Notes under the pieces: generated by a model
Databases searched by the model: none
Told to the model about the DNA's origin: nothing
The model's input: only the letters and a program-made list of their open reading frames with translations
Made by a program: the position numbers and the translations under genes
Assembly (NCBI GenBank): GCA_963965975.1
Contig: OZ014411.1
Coordinates: 11,663,501 to 11,727,500, forward strand
From: Xestospongia bergquistia
Taxonomy: Eukaryota > Porifera > Demospongiae > Haplosclerida > Petrosiidae
Direction of reading: 5' to 3'
Length of the DNA: 64,000 nucleotides
Shown: positions 10,457 through 22,057 of the stretch, in pieces
Layout: the number at the start of each line of letters is the position of its first letter
Numbering within the stretch: the stretch's first letter is position 1

Positions 10457-12521
10457 CATTGAATTGACAAATGTAATTAATTGCTCTATCTTTTATATGT
10501 ATCTCTTAGTTATTTGAAATAGTAGTGTTGCTTTTTAGATATATAGATATACTATTTTGTAACTGCTGATTTGGTTTACTTTATAAATGATGTCACTTTA
10601 AGTTCAGTAAACTCTATTTTATGTTAGACTTTGCAAAGTGACCATAACTTTGTTATGCTACTTGCTACTTGAGTTCAAATTGATATCATTGGAGTCTTAT
10701 CATTCTAGCAGTTTTTATACAATGGATTGATTGACATATTTAAGTATTGTTAATATAAACAAGTTATATACCTTGTTTAGTTAAACAAGGTATTATGATT
10801 TCTATCTGTGTTGAAGGTATGCCTTGTTAGAAAGATTGCTTTTTAGTCCATTACACTGACTTAACCACATTGATATTTTCAGTGGCCTAATCAGTGATTA
10901 GTCTGACTGATTCATAACCATAGTATGTGATGTAAAGAAAAGATACTGAAGCAATACAGGAATTGAAAACATTACGTACCCCTTACATAGTACAGTGGTT
11001 ATACAATTAGCGACAAAGTAGCTTAAGCAAAACATTTCTTAATGCATCTATCCTTTCATGGCATATTGTTACCTTGTACAACAGCTACTGGACTACTTTT
11101 TCTTAATAAAATCTAATAATACTAAGAATTTAATGAATCTATAAAGTATGTTTATTTTAATAAAGTAATTAATGAGAACATAACTATACATCTACATGGC
11201 AACTACAATAAAAAAGTGTAGCAATTATAATAATGACAAAAGTTACTCAGATAATTTTTATTTAGAGAACCCATTACCAGTTATTGACATATATTTTGAT
11301 TGTGTCCACATTTGAAGTGAGTGACAATACTAAACTATATAGGACAATGTACAAATGTAATGGCTTCAGTAAATGATAACTGAAACGCTGGATATACTCT
11401 ATGGAAAATGAAGTATATGTACTATAATATATATGTACACAATATCATGTGTGTAAATATATAATGAAGAAAATTATATGCAATCTATTAAAAGATTATT
11501 TTGGTAACAAGGACTAAACAAACTACAACTGATAACAGTTATCTATCTGTTGTCATAGTGATAATGATGCAAATATCTACCTGTTATCAGTAATTTCTAT
11601 AGGTCCCTCTTGCAATTTCACTAATTTTGAAAATGAAAGAGAAAAGAATAATAATTACATTATTAATAATAGTTATGTCTCTGAAAACAGTACTCCTTCA
11701 TTTGCAAAAGACTGTCAATTGCTGAAACGATGTCATCTACCTCTCACTAACCAACTATAATCAATATTTACAATTTTACATAAAGCATTTTAATACCTTT
11801 TGTTAGTAATATATATTATATACCTATTATTATGATAACAAGTATATATAGTGCAGTTACTATATTATATCTAGCTCCACCTTCATTTGCATACATCATC
11901 ACGTTTTACATACTTATGTTTTTGTTAGCAGTATTTACAACATTAAGTCAAACCATCTTCACAACTGTTCCTTATACTAAGAATGGTCCAGCTTATATTT
12001 GTTAAAGAAGAAACACTCAATGTAACTCTTTACTCTGAGGTGATTAATTAGAATATGCAAATACAAACAACAAAGTTGTCAGTATGATAATTATATAATT
12101 ACACACGTTGCTATCATATATTATTGCTAAATTTTATATGCTTATGTAATTTAGCAAGGTCACACAAAGACCCAACCATGCTATACTAGATTACAATAGA
12201 AATAAACATTGATGCTGTTACTTATATAAGATATATTGAATTTAGTAGTATGCTTTGTTTTTTCACTATTAGTACTCTTAGCTTGACACTTCCTTTTCTA
12301 AGTAGTTATAGAGATAGCCATACTTGTACCAACCATACTTGTTGAACTGGCCTTGAATTGTAGATATCATGTATATACAGTACTAACTAAAAATATAAAA
12401 AAGTAAAAAGCACTCTCAGTTAAAGTCAATATATATGAATATACAACATGCATACAATTGTTCAATGTGTATGCATTAACTCCATCTATCATATTACAGA
12501 AATATTACATCTTTGATCCAA
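10457..12521. other. Intergenic, no gene seen
   Basis: AT-rich sequence with no credible coding exon on either strand. It holds a perfect hairpin at 10768-10793 with 12-bp arms (ATACCTTGTTTA) and a 2-base loop, and should include the 3' end of the vinculin-tail transcript. No AATAAA occurs in the first 150 bases after the stop. Confidence 0.7.
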
Positions 12522-13611
12522 TTAAATTGTTCAAATTGTATGCATTAACTCCATCTATCAATTTATAACTATGCATTTCTCCTATAAAATTTGATATTGT
12601 TTCCTTAACCGTAACAATTGTGACTCCACAAGAATGTTTCATTAATGTACATCTAATTTTTTTGCATCTAATTTTTCATTTTCATATTTCATCTCTATGT
12701 ATATATGATGGATTGATAATTTATTCTATCTCATTTTGTTTTTATTTTGATTAATTTATTGGAAATTTAGCCAAAATTAACACTATGAATTGAACTGAGA
12801 TAGTTCATTCAAGACAAATTGAAATAGCACTTAAAAGGTTGTGAATATGTTTGAACATTGAATTGTCACTTGCAATGAATTGTGATTTATTTAGTAATAT
12901 CATGTTCTTTAGGTTGCATGCTATACATGTACAATGAGATCCAATTTCAAACTACCACCTCTGACACCATTAAATATATAGCTTTATAGGTTCTTAACCT
13001 CAACTCAATATTAATACTGACAAAAATTGACAAAGAGGCTAACAACAGGACATATAACAACTATTTGTACTAAGTCTTAGAAAAGAATTTTATACACACA
13101 CAAAAAAACTAAGTATTACAGTAACAGTGTTCAACACAGTTTATAAAACCAACAACATTGACTATAAGTTCAATCAAATTAAGTTAACCAACTTGTAAAC
13201 TTGATCAAAATCAACAACACTAATCTCAAGACAATTGAAGGCATTTTATTTGTTTCTACTTCACTATACTGGGAGTCTTGCCATTGATACTACTAGTTCA
13301 TATTCATAGCATTAGCTTGAGGGCTTTCTTCATTGCCTTAAATTTATTATAAGTTAAGTGGCAAAATGTAGTCATATCAGCACCATTAAATTTATTGGGT
13401 CACTAACTAAGTCTAATTACATTCTAGGTTATGTACTTATATGATTCATATTGTCTTTAGTAATTTGTGCAAGTAAATTAGATGTACATTAATGAAACAC
13501 TTTTGTGGAGTCACAATTGTTATGGTTAAGGAAACAATAACAATTTTGTAGGAGAAATGCATAGTTATAAATTGATAGATGGAGTTAATGCATACAATTT
13601 GAACAATTTAA
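12522..13611. mobile_element. 1.09-kb element with long terminal inverted repeats, no ORF
   Basis: About 135 bp at 12522-12659 match the reverse complement of 13475-13611 with only a few differences (shared core AACTCCATCTATCAATTTAT). The interior has no reading frame. A partial direct copy of the repeat's outer part also lies at about 12455-12490, just outside the left end. This looks like a MITE or foldback element; no clear target-site duplication was found, so the class is open. Confidence 0.8.
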
Positions 13612-13865
13612 AAGCTGCAGAAATTACTACAGTTTAAAGCTAGTAATTATAATAGTTGGTAAATTGTGTTCATTCATTTTATAGGTTGGTCACTAGGATT
13701 CATCTAAGTTGGTGTACTGTGTTGTGGTAGTGTTTAAAATACACAATGATTTTTACCTAGTCTGTAAAGATGATCTTTTATTTTCCTCATTGCTATTTAC
13801 CTGATTTACATCTTTTTTCAATTAAACAGATGAAAACAACAATTGGGTAATTGAACATTGATTAT

Positions 13866-13871
13866 TTTATT
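13866..13871 (-). terminator. Poly(A) signal of the transporter gene
   Basis: TTTATT on the plus strand is AATAAA on the minus strand, 123-128 bp past the stop codon of the POT-like gene. No other strong candidate lies closer. Confidence 0.5.
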
Positions 13872-13993
13872 CAACAAATTTCATATTGAGTCTCTTTTGC
13901 TAAACATCACACATTTACAGTTATTGATAATTGTATTTGTATATTATCAAGACCAAACTGACACAATATCAATTTTCAATTACAGAGAATCAA

Positions 13994-15550
13994 TCAATAA
14001 TAGAGACTACAATTATCTCCATGCATTTCACTCTGATATTCTTCCTCTTGATGCATGTATCTTTCATAATGTTCATCAACAATCTGAAGAATATTGACCT
14101 CATTCTCTCTTATTCTTAATTTGTACCATTTAGCTAGTACTATGAATACTAAGAGAATTACAAAAATAACAAGACTCTTAGTAATGTAGTAATAAACGTT
14201 TGGACAAATAGTCTGGTTATCACAACCAAAAGGAAACTTTGTGTTAATATTTATAAGATAACCCATTCCAGTTGAGGCAAACCACATTCCAACCATCATC
14301 CCTCTTATTTGTACTGGAGACTGTGCTATTGTGAACTCTAGAGATACTGGAAAAATTAGTGCAAATGCAATGCCATACAATGTCTGTGGGATTAGCAATA
14401 GGTAATGAAAAGATGACAAGATATTCCAATGATCATATTTAAATATGACCACAAGAGACAATGTGGTTGCCATAGCAAAAGCTAGTCCCAGACCTATTCT
14501 CTTCAGCATACTGGGAATGTATTTATAGAAACAGGGATGGATAAAGAATTGATGTAGAAGCAATATGGAAACTGAAGTTATAAACTTCATTGTGTTATTT
14601 GAAATAAAGCAAAATTTGAATGATGAATTGCCAGGATTAGAACCTAGCATTATACTCCAGTATACTTCATCAGCACAGGTAAGTCCAACAACACAAATCA
14701 TAAGTGGAATCAATCGTAACACTGTCTTCACATTCTCTACTTCCTCTTCTGAAAAAGGTCCACCATATTTTTCCTTACCTAGATCAATACGTGAAGGATA
14801 TTCTTTCTCCCAGTATGTTAAGGCACTACGATTCCTAGGGTACTTATTCTTCCAGGCATAGTTCAGTACTTCAGCAATCATTTTGATAGGGTTGGTAATC
14901 ATAGGAGTAGTTTCAAGCCAGTGCTTTAAAAGTGAAAATGTTATTAATGTCAAAGACGCTGTTACTCCTGTTACTACAAATGACAGAATGAGAAAATAAT
15001 CAAGGGAACACCTTCCAATTTGGAAAACAGTGAAAGCAGTTGGCAAACTAATACTATGCCAGTATATATAACTGCTTAGTTCATCTGCCGAAGCACCCAT
15101 AAGCTGATCAATATTGAATTGAACTATATTAGCTCGAAATCCAATATAACCAACTATTGTACAAAGAAGTCCAATTGCATGCAGTACAAAAAACATTACA
15201 GTATTTGGCCAATATTCCATTATTATATAGATTAAACCAGAAATAATCCAGACAATTAAGCTCAACCAGATACCAGTAACTATAATCTTATATCGCCCTG
15301 TCCACATATCGGCTATTAATCCAAGAAAAAAGCACATGAAATAGATAATACAAAACCCTATGTCAAAGATGATGGCTGTGGTAGAATCTGGTGTCTTATT
15401 CTGCTGAACATCGGTGTACACGGTACCTGCAAAATATCTTAAATAGATAATGTAGTTATACATCAGAGCATCCCAAACAAGTACCAAAATGGCTGGTCGT
15501 ATACTCAAACGACACAAATGAATAGAGAATCGAGACTGATGACTTGTCAT
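13994..15550 (-). CDS. POT/SLC15-like (PTR2 family) MFS transporter, single exon
   Basis: 518 codons with no intron. About twelve hydrophobic spans fit a major-facilitator fold. The strongest clue is GLIADMWTGRYKIIVTG (about residues 77-93), which matches the POT/PTR2 family signature (GxxxAD...GRYxT). A central cytoplasmic loop carries KYGGPFSEEEVENVKTVLR, typical of this family just before TM7, and GFRANIVQFNIDQL fits the second PTR2 region. Family members use proton gradients to import di- and tripeptides, nitrate or related solutes; the substrate here is unknown. The E-x-x-E-R-like motif of TM1 in classical peptide transporters is not evident, so specificity may differ. A TATATATA run lies only 11-20 bp upstream of the ATG on the coding strand. 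The frame is intact, unlike its transposon neighbours. Confidence 0.85.
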   Translation of the reverse strand: MTSHQSRFSIHLCRLSIRPAILVLVWDALMYNYIIYLRYFAGTVYTDVQQNKTPDSTTAIIFDIGFCIIYFMCFFLGLIADMWTGRYKIIVTGIWLSLIVWIISGLIYIIMEYWPNTVMFFVLHAIGLLCTIVGYIGFRANIVQFNIDQLMGASADELSSYIYWHSISLPTAFTVFQIGRCSLDYFLILSFVVTGVTASLTLITFSLLKHWLETTPMITNPIKMIAEVLNYAWKNKYPRNRSALTYWEKEYPSRIDLGKEKYGGPFSEEEVENVKTVLRLIPLMICVVGLTCADEVYWSIMLGSNPGNSSFKFCFISNNTMKFITSVSILLLHQFFIHPCFYKYIPSMLKRIGLGLAFAMATTLSLVVIFKYDHWNILSSFHYLLLIPQTLYGIAFALIFPVSLEFTIAQSPVQIRGMMVGMWFASTGMGYLININTKFPFGCDNQTICPNVYYYITKSLVIFVILLVFIVLAKWYKLRIRENEVNILQIVDEHYERYMHQEEEYQSEMHGDNCSLYY

Positions 15551-17189
15551 TATTCTAACAATATATATACTTGTCAGAATTGTCCTAAGATTATTTGATG
15601 GTACTGCTGCTGTGGTAAGACAGAGACTGGATTACTACTAACTTTGAAAACTGGAGAGTTGGTAGACGCTACGGAAATGATCAATGACGTTTTCTCACTA
15701 TGATCAAATTAAGCCCTGGCTAATTTAAAGCGCTCGCGGTAAAATAATATTTCCTGTTATAGTTAAATATGTATGTGATGACATCATAATTCTGTATGTT
15801 TTCGGCCTATTGTTGTTGTTGTTTTTAAATGTTGTTGTTCTAAATTAGATGATAATAGTTATAATGTTTTTATAAATACAAAATACGCTTTTGAACCAAA
15901 AAATCACCAAAATCTAATTACAATGATAATAACAAATTAAAAATGTGAATCTAATAATAAAAAATATAAATTTTGTTAAAATAATCTACATGTATGTATA
16001 CAACAAAGGGTTAATCATGAATTTAGTTAGAATTACATGTAATAAATCAGTACATATTCATCTAGTAGTTAGTTACCTACAATACAATTACATAATAGCT
16101 ATGTATAACTATCACAATAAAGCTGACCTATTGATAGTGGTACTTTCAGGGAACAAGGAGTGCTATCAGTATTACCACATGAAGTAATAATAATAGACAA
16201 TAAGAATAGACAAGCAATATTTTTGATTTTATTATTCAGTGATACATTGAAGATAAGAAATGTACTGACATGTTTTGTCTTAGTTGATCAATCTTAGGAT
16301 TCATTCCCGTAGGATGGTACAATTCAAGTATGGGAATCCATTTACTGTATTAATTTAATTTATTTTTTAACTTAATATTACATTTTTTCAACATTTCATT
16401 TGTTTATCTATTTATTTGTGTGCCAAATAATTTATCTTTTAATATGTTTACTCTAAATAGTTTATTTTTTCACCCCAGCAGCTGCATGACTCCTTTTATA
16501 AAGAGCTCTTTTTGTGTACTTTTTGTTACACACCTGAAGAAGACCAACCAGTGTTGAAACACTGTGAGAAAATTATAAGTTATTTATTACCTGTTGTTTC
16601 TCTATTTATTTTATTCTGATTAATTAACAAAGATTGCACTATTGATTATATCATATATGGATTAAGAAAATGAAACTGTATGTCAGTGTGACATATCATT
16701 GGTTGATTTATCCAATATATTATAATACAGGTTGCGAGTAAAGAAATTAGATGAAATTTTAAAGGAAATGTAATACTGTTTGATTAATAGCGTACTATGG
16801 AATTGACAGTTTTAGAATCATTCTTTGTCCAAGGCAATCCTTTATCACCTGTTCTCATCACAAAGTAACTTATAATCTGAGCATTTGTGAATGGTAGCAT
16901 ATGCTGCGTAGATGAATAGGGCAATCTGTTATCTAACCATTCTTCAGTAGGTAAAAGGGAAGTAGTCATTTTATCTGACTGCCTTGAATTATCTGAATCT
17001 ACAATATGCTTGTCCCATCCATTCATTTTTTTATTTTTATTAAAACACAAAAGATACTCAATAACAAAACTAATATGAAGAGCATCAAAAACAATAGAAA
17101 TAGAAGGTGAATGATTTATGAAGAGTGATGATATTAACAGATGAACAAATGAATAAATATGAACAACATGTAAGCTATATTTCTGATAA
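15551..17189. other. Intergenic, no recognised gene
   Basis: AT-rich sequence. An 88-codon minus-strand frame at 16784-17050 (WLDNRLPYSSTQHMLPFT...) has a less AT-driven composition than the surroundings and may be a repeat-borne coding remnant, but I do not recognise it. The plus-strand frame at 15945-16187 looks like chance. Confidence 0.5.
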
Positions 17190-17430
17190 TTTTAAAGTAA
17201 ATAAGAAATATTTTGCTTGAACTGACTTGCAGAGTTGAGATCTTTGAGTGATGAGGGAAAAGAATTCCACAAGGAAATATCACTGGGAAGAAAGGAATTG
17301 AGAGTAGCAGAAGATCTGGAGAGGGGCAGATTCAGGTTTAAAGGATGGGAAGAACGTAAATTATAATAGGACTGGTTTTGAATTGAAAAAGAGCCAGCAG
17401 GAATGTAGAGCTTACTGAAGATGAACTTGT
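17190..17430 (-). pseudogene. 3' end of a non-LTR (LINE) reverse transcriptase
   Basis: The minus strand reads a typical LINE ORF2 C-terminus: basic stretch, PLSRSSATLNSFLPSDIS, then LWNSFPSSLKDLNSASQFK followed by a hydrophobic-aromatic end. This matches the end of Jockey/CR1/RTE-like polyproteins just after the thumb region. Only about 75 codons remain; 5' truncation is normal for LINE copies. Confidence 0.65.
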
Positions 17431-17723
17431 ATAAAAGGACAAGCTTGGATGTTGTTCTACAGGAGGATAGATATGTATTATGTATGCATTAACTCTTGTT
17501 AATATTGCTGTTAATTGTGTAAATTTATTTATATTCATATTCATGTGTGCCTAATTATACAGCTATATGAATAGTCATTTTACCATTCAACCTGATGTGT
17601 CTCATGACCGTATATTTTAATTAAACGATAGGGGCTACTTATTGAACACGTGCGAGGAGTTTTCAAGGTACGTACTAGCAGTCTAGTGTGGCAGAACTTG
17701 GTTCTAAGATAACTCAAAAGTAG

Positions 17724-17759
17724 GACACACACACACTCATATATATATATATATATATA
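17724..17759. repeat. AC and AT microsatellite
   Basis: A run of AC dinucleotides (17724-17736) is followed by AT dinucleotides (17739-17759). Confidence 0.9.
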
Positions 17760-20049
17760 ACATATACATATGTAGGTATCGTTATGTGTAAATGTTTATG
17801 TTATAACATGATAAGCTTAATTAAACTCAGTAGTTCATTTTATCTTTTGACTTTCTTTGTATCGGCTTTGTTATGAATTTAAAGGATTAAAAGACTTTAT
17901 AATATTTAACTGAAGGACTGTCTCAATACTATTAATTTGTTGATAATGATTTTATAGAGCTATTGTTTGATGGATTCACATAGTACATTAAATACAATAT
18001 TATATCCAACTCAAATTTAGGCAAAAATAAGCTAATTGTAAACGAGACATGTATTTTGCTTAAGGTAATTAACTGTTCATAGTGGGTGTGGTCAATTATG
18101 GTTAAGTAATTGGTATTTACTGAATATTTACTGCTAGACATGGAATCTACTTTTGAGAAAGTCACTATTAATTTCATGAACATTTGTTTGTATTATATGT
18201 AGCTGGAAGATTATATACTTAAAAGTTTCATTAGAAACTTTGTTAAGAAGACTAAAGTCACCAAGGGACTTCTTTAGGTATGTCTATTCAAGTACATTGT
18301 GTAGTCATTCATTTTTGTCAATTTCCCACTCCAATTAAAACTTTGATCACTTATTGTCACATTAATGTCAATTCCAATGTTGTTTATGTTGCTATTATTA
18401 CAAATAATACTGTTAACCTATGTATTTAATTCCCTATAAATCATTAGAAAATGAAGCGTGCTAGAGACCCAAATGACACACCAGTTGTAAACAAAATAGG
18501 GAAAATAGAAAATGCAAAAGGTTAGTGAATTTTTATACATGTACTTCATTAATCTTGCTGCCATATGTGTGGTTGTGAGGTTATAGTGATTTGTTGTGTA
18601 TGTGTGTGTATCTTGTTCCAGCATTTAAGAAAGACATCTAGTATAACTTAAAGAAGTGGTTGCATTCCCAATGAAAAAAGTACAAAAAAACATGCTGCAA
18701 GCTAGTGTGCTATACAGTTAGTTATAACATTGTTTTGTAATTAACCTTCTGGTTATGGACTTCTACAAACCAAATTTAAAGCTCCTCTGTCTTTCTATGT
18801 CAGAGATAAGACCGGCAGAAAATCTAGATGCTCTGATTAACATGTAATCTATAGGAAACCAATCTCCTTTTCAAATATTTCAAATATAGAGGTGATTGTG
18901 TTGATAATGGCTGTTGGAGTTTCTTTTTACTTAAATGTTGTTGTTTTTGATGTGTTAATAATGGTCAACATTTATGAAGCTCTCCAGGATACTGTTAGTA
19001 AAAGATATAGTCATTTCATTTTTCTATGTCTCTGACTAACTACCTCAGCTAAATCTTTTAAGAAAAGAAAAACCTTATTTTAGCTAATACTTGGCATGTC
19101 ATGACTTTTCCCTTTTCAATCAAATCTGGTAGAAAAATTAGATCATCAAGTAAGTGTCCTAGAACAACAATCTTTAAGAATTGAGTGAGGTATAACAAAT
19201 ATTTTAGCTGTTGATCTTATACTATTGCCATCCTTGTCAACCACTCATGTCTTTCATTTTCATAAATTTTGATACAGCATAACTGAAACAAAATCTTCAA
19301 TTAAGGGATCTTCCTCTGATATACAAAGTAGTATGTCTAAATGTGTCATTTTTAGACTGTTCTTGATCTTTCTTTTATATGATTTTGAGTACTAAATCTA
19401 TGTTCACATTGTGCTGTTGATATTGGTACAACTTCTTTTGTAGACTTCTTACTCATTTCTCTGTTATTTGTTTTAAAATTCTACTGTTGTTGTTACCAGG
19501 AGCACATGAGTGTCACGAAGTGACGTGAAGGAGCATCCAACTGCCATGTATTCTAACCACTGTCCAAACACAGTCAGGGATTATTCCAAATAAGGAAAAT
19601 ACACTTAAGTAGCATAAGTACTGTTAAGTACGTGACAGAGCAATGAATATTATTACAATCATCTATGTAAACTAAGAAACTAATAAAGAAAGAAGTTATG
19701 TACATTGTGAAACGATTAAAAGAATTGGACTTGGAAGTTATGGAGGCTTTCGTCATTAAAGAGGTGGAAACAGTTGAGCAACATATATCTATTCAACAAG
19801 ATGAGTTCTCTGGCGCTACATAGCGACTATTCTCAGGCTAGAGAAGTTGCTGGAGATCTTATACAGAACTTTCTGCCATCTTTTTTGTGTCTATTACAAG
19901 GGTAATGAATGTTTTGGTCCGTTTCCTTGCTGCGTGGTACAAGGAAATAGACCCTTTGGTTTGTGACTCACAGAACACCAGCACACTGTGGAGTTATCTC
20001 GGTGAGATCTCTAGCTTGGACAGGAGTGCTCTGGTCTCAGATGTTGTTA
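17760..20049. other. No gene seen
   Basis: AT-rich DNA with scattered short open frames on both strands and no motif I recognise. The plus frame at 19887-20105 (72 codons) is richer in GC than its surroundings, which suggests a piece of a repeat, but its family is unknown. Confidence 0.5.
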
Positions 20050-20172
20050 ATTTTTATCTATTTAAAGTGCACCTAACTAAGAGGTTACAGCCCACAAGCT
20101 ATTAAAATGAAAAACACTTCGCAGTTATGTCCATATATGGACATATGTTCTAAGCCTTCATTTCACAACAGC
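20050..20172 (+). repeat. Direct repeat copy 1, with 20-bp palindrome
   Basis: About 120 bp recur at 21751-21882 in the same orientation (shared GAGGTTACAGCCCACAAGCT). Both contain an inverted repeat around a TCCATA...TATGGA core; here it is a perfect 20-bp palindrome at 20126-20145, followed by TGTTCTAAGCC. Copies flank the FLYWCH-MULE fragment. Confidence 0.8.
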
Positions 20173-21058
20173 ACGGCTGTAGGAAGCAGACAAAAGGCAG
20201 TGGGGCTATGAGAAGCTGTGCAGCAAAATTTTGACCTAAATAATATTCATGAGGGTGTAGTTAATAATGACAAGCGCTTTTCTCATGACTGAGCCTTGAT
20301 TTGTACATCTTCTTTTGAGCTTTTAATGGGCCTACCTCTGCTGCCTGTGAAGAAGTAGCTGTTGGCTGTGAGACTGTAGGTTGTTCTTCGCCACTACTAT
20401 TCATTAGACAATGTGTGTTTTCTCTTCTGTGTAACAAATCTTCTAATATCCATCTCAACAGTCACTTCTGTTTTAAAATTTTCTAAATTGTTTTAAGTAC
20501 AGCTGCTTAGAAGTTGATTCAGCTGCTTGGCTGCTTAGTAACAAACTAGCAATGCTTTGTTCAGTTAATTGTCACTGAAAATGTGTTAAAGTATTAAAGG
20601 CACAACAAAGGAAGTGCCAAGGCCAACCTCTTGGCTATTTGACTAGCAAAACCAACATGCTAGGTATTCATAATCAATTGCACTACCATTTAGATGTACT
20701 AGATATATTGTGTAGCCATGGTGAAATCAGCACATACATTCTTAGCTATAATACATGAGTTAGTACGGGTTCGCCTACTCTAATTTTAACACAAAAGTAC
20801 GGTTTTGCCTACGGATACCGTAATTCTAATTAATAGAAGTTTTTGAATTTTCTCATTGAATTAACATTCATAAAATTAAATTAAATCTCGTTGTTAAATA
20901 CACAAAGACTTTCATAAGGTCTATTGACTTCTTGGATCAACTATGCACCAACCTAAACATATTTTGATGAGTTTAGCAAATGTATATATAAATACAAGAT
21001 ACAGATAGCTTTCAGTCATCTCAGTTCAGAGAAAATTTTCTACAATAAAGCCAAAGCC

Positions 21059-21566
21059 ATGGAGTTTACTACTACTAAGCGAGGAGGAAGAGTACTTTTG
21101 TATGAAGGTCACAGATATGTAATCAACAGGAGAGGAAGAGATGAAAGGATATTTTGGAGATGCAGCAACAGAGAATGTACAGGGTCACTATCATAATCAT
21201 CCAGGAGATCAAGCTGCTATTGAAGTTGAAAAGATAGTCGTTGAACTAAAGGAAGCTGCTAAGGAGACTGTAAGGCCAATACCGACTTTATATCATGAGA
21301 AGATACAAAGGATAGCAGTAATGCCAAATAAGGAAGAGCTCTCTTCGAAGATGCCAACTTTTGAGCTGATCAAAACATCTTTATACGAGAGCCGCCGTCA
21401 AAGACTTCCTGCTTTACCAACAGAACGAGCTCAAGTACATTTCTCTGGAGAATGGACGAAAACAGCATCTGGAGAGTCATTTCTTTTAGCTGAAGATGGT
21501 TCTGGAGAAGACAAAATAGTTGTACTTGCAACAGACACTAACATAAACATACTTTATGAAGTCTAA
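21059..21566 (+). pseudogene. FLYWCH finger plus N-terminal part of a Mutator-like transposase
   Basis: From the ATG at 21059 the frame gives half of a FLYWCH zinc finger (RGGRVLLYEGHRYV, FWRCSNRECTG), then hits a stop at about 21200. The second half (HYHNHPGD) continues in another frame to 21566, so the finger is split by a small indel or deletion. The following text (LPALPTERAQVHFSGEWTK, FLLAEDGSGEDKIVVLATD) is the conserved lead-in to the MULE DDE domain. The catalytic domain itself is missing: the frame ends right before it. This is a truncated transposon gene. Confidence 0.75.
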
Positions 21567-21750
21567 GTAAGTCCCAGGTTTGCCATAACGAAAATTCCTT
21601 TTCTGATATAGTAGTTATTTTATATCCTGAATAAAGATATAACATTATTATGAGCATACTCCAACAGTAAGCCTGAAATGCTACTGTTTTTGTGTAGCAG
21701 GGACTTCTGTGTCTTCACAAGGTCGCTTTGCCATTTTCTTGACTTCTCTT

Positions 21751-21882
21751 AAATTTATCTATTTAAAGCACAACTAAATAAGAGGTTACAGCCCACAAGC
21801 TAATAAAATGCAAAACATTTAGCGGTTATGTCCATAATTATATGGACATATGTTCTAAGCCTTGATTCAACAACAGTTGGTT
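21751..21882 (+). repeat. Direct repeat copy 2
   Basis: Second copy of the 20050-20172 sequence, roughly 85% alike by eye, with the palindrome changed to TCCATAATTATATGGA. It begins about 185 bp after the FLYWCH-MULE fragment ends. Confidence 0.8.
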
Positions 21883-22057
21883 AAGGGAGTTGGACCCTCC
21901 ATCGCGTTGCTTTGCAACGCTCATGCATTCCTGTTGTTACTTATTAAAAAAAAATGAAAAATAAAATTTATAATTTTATCTCTAGCTTGAATAATTATCA
22001 TACTCAGATAAAAAATAATTTCATAAATAAATCATTAAATTGAGAGATCCATACCTC

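Noticed and set aside
14565-14861. Plus-strand 98-codon frame inside the transporter gene
   Set aside because: Antisense shadow of the POT-like coding sequence.
15561-15570. TATA box for the transporter gene
   Set aside because: The TATATATA run is only 11-20 bp before the ATG, too close for a normal TATA box, and such runs are frequent in this AT-rich DNA.
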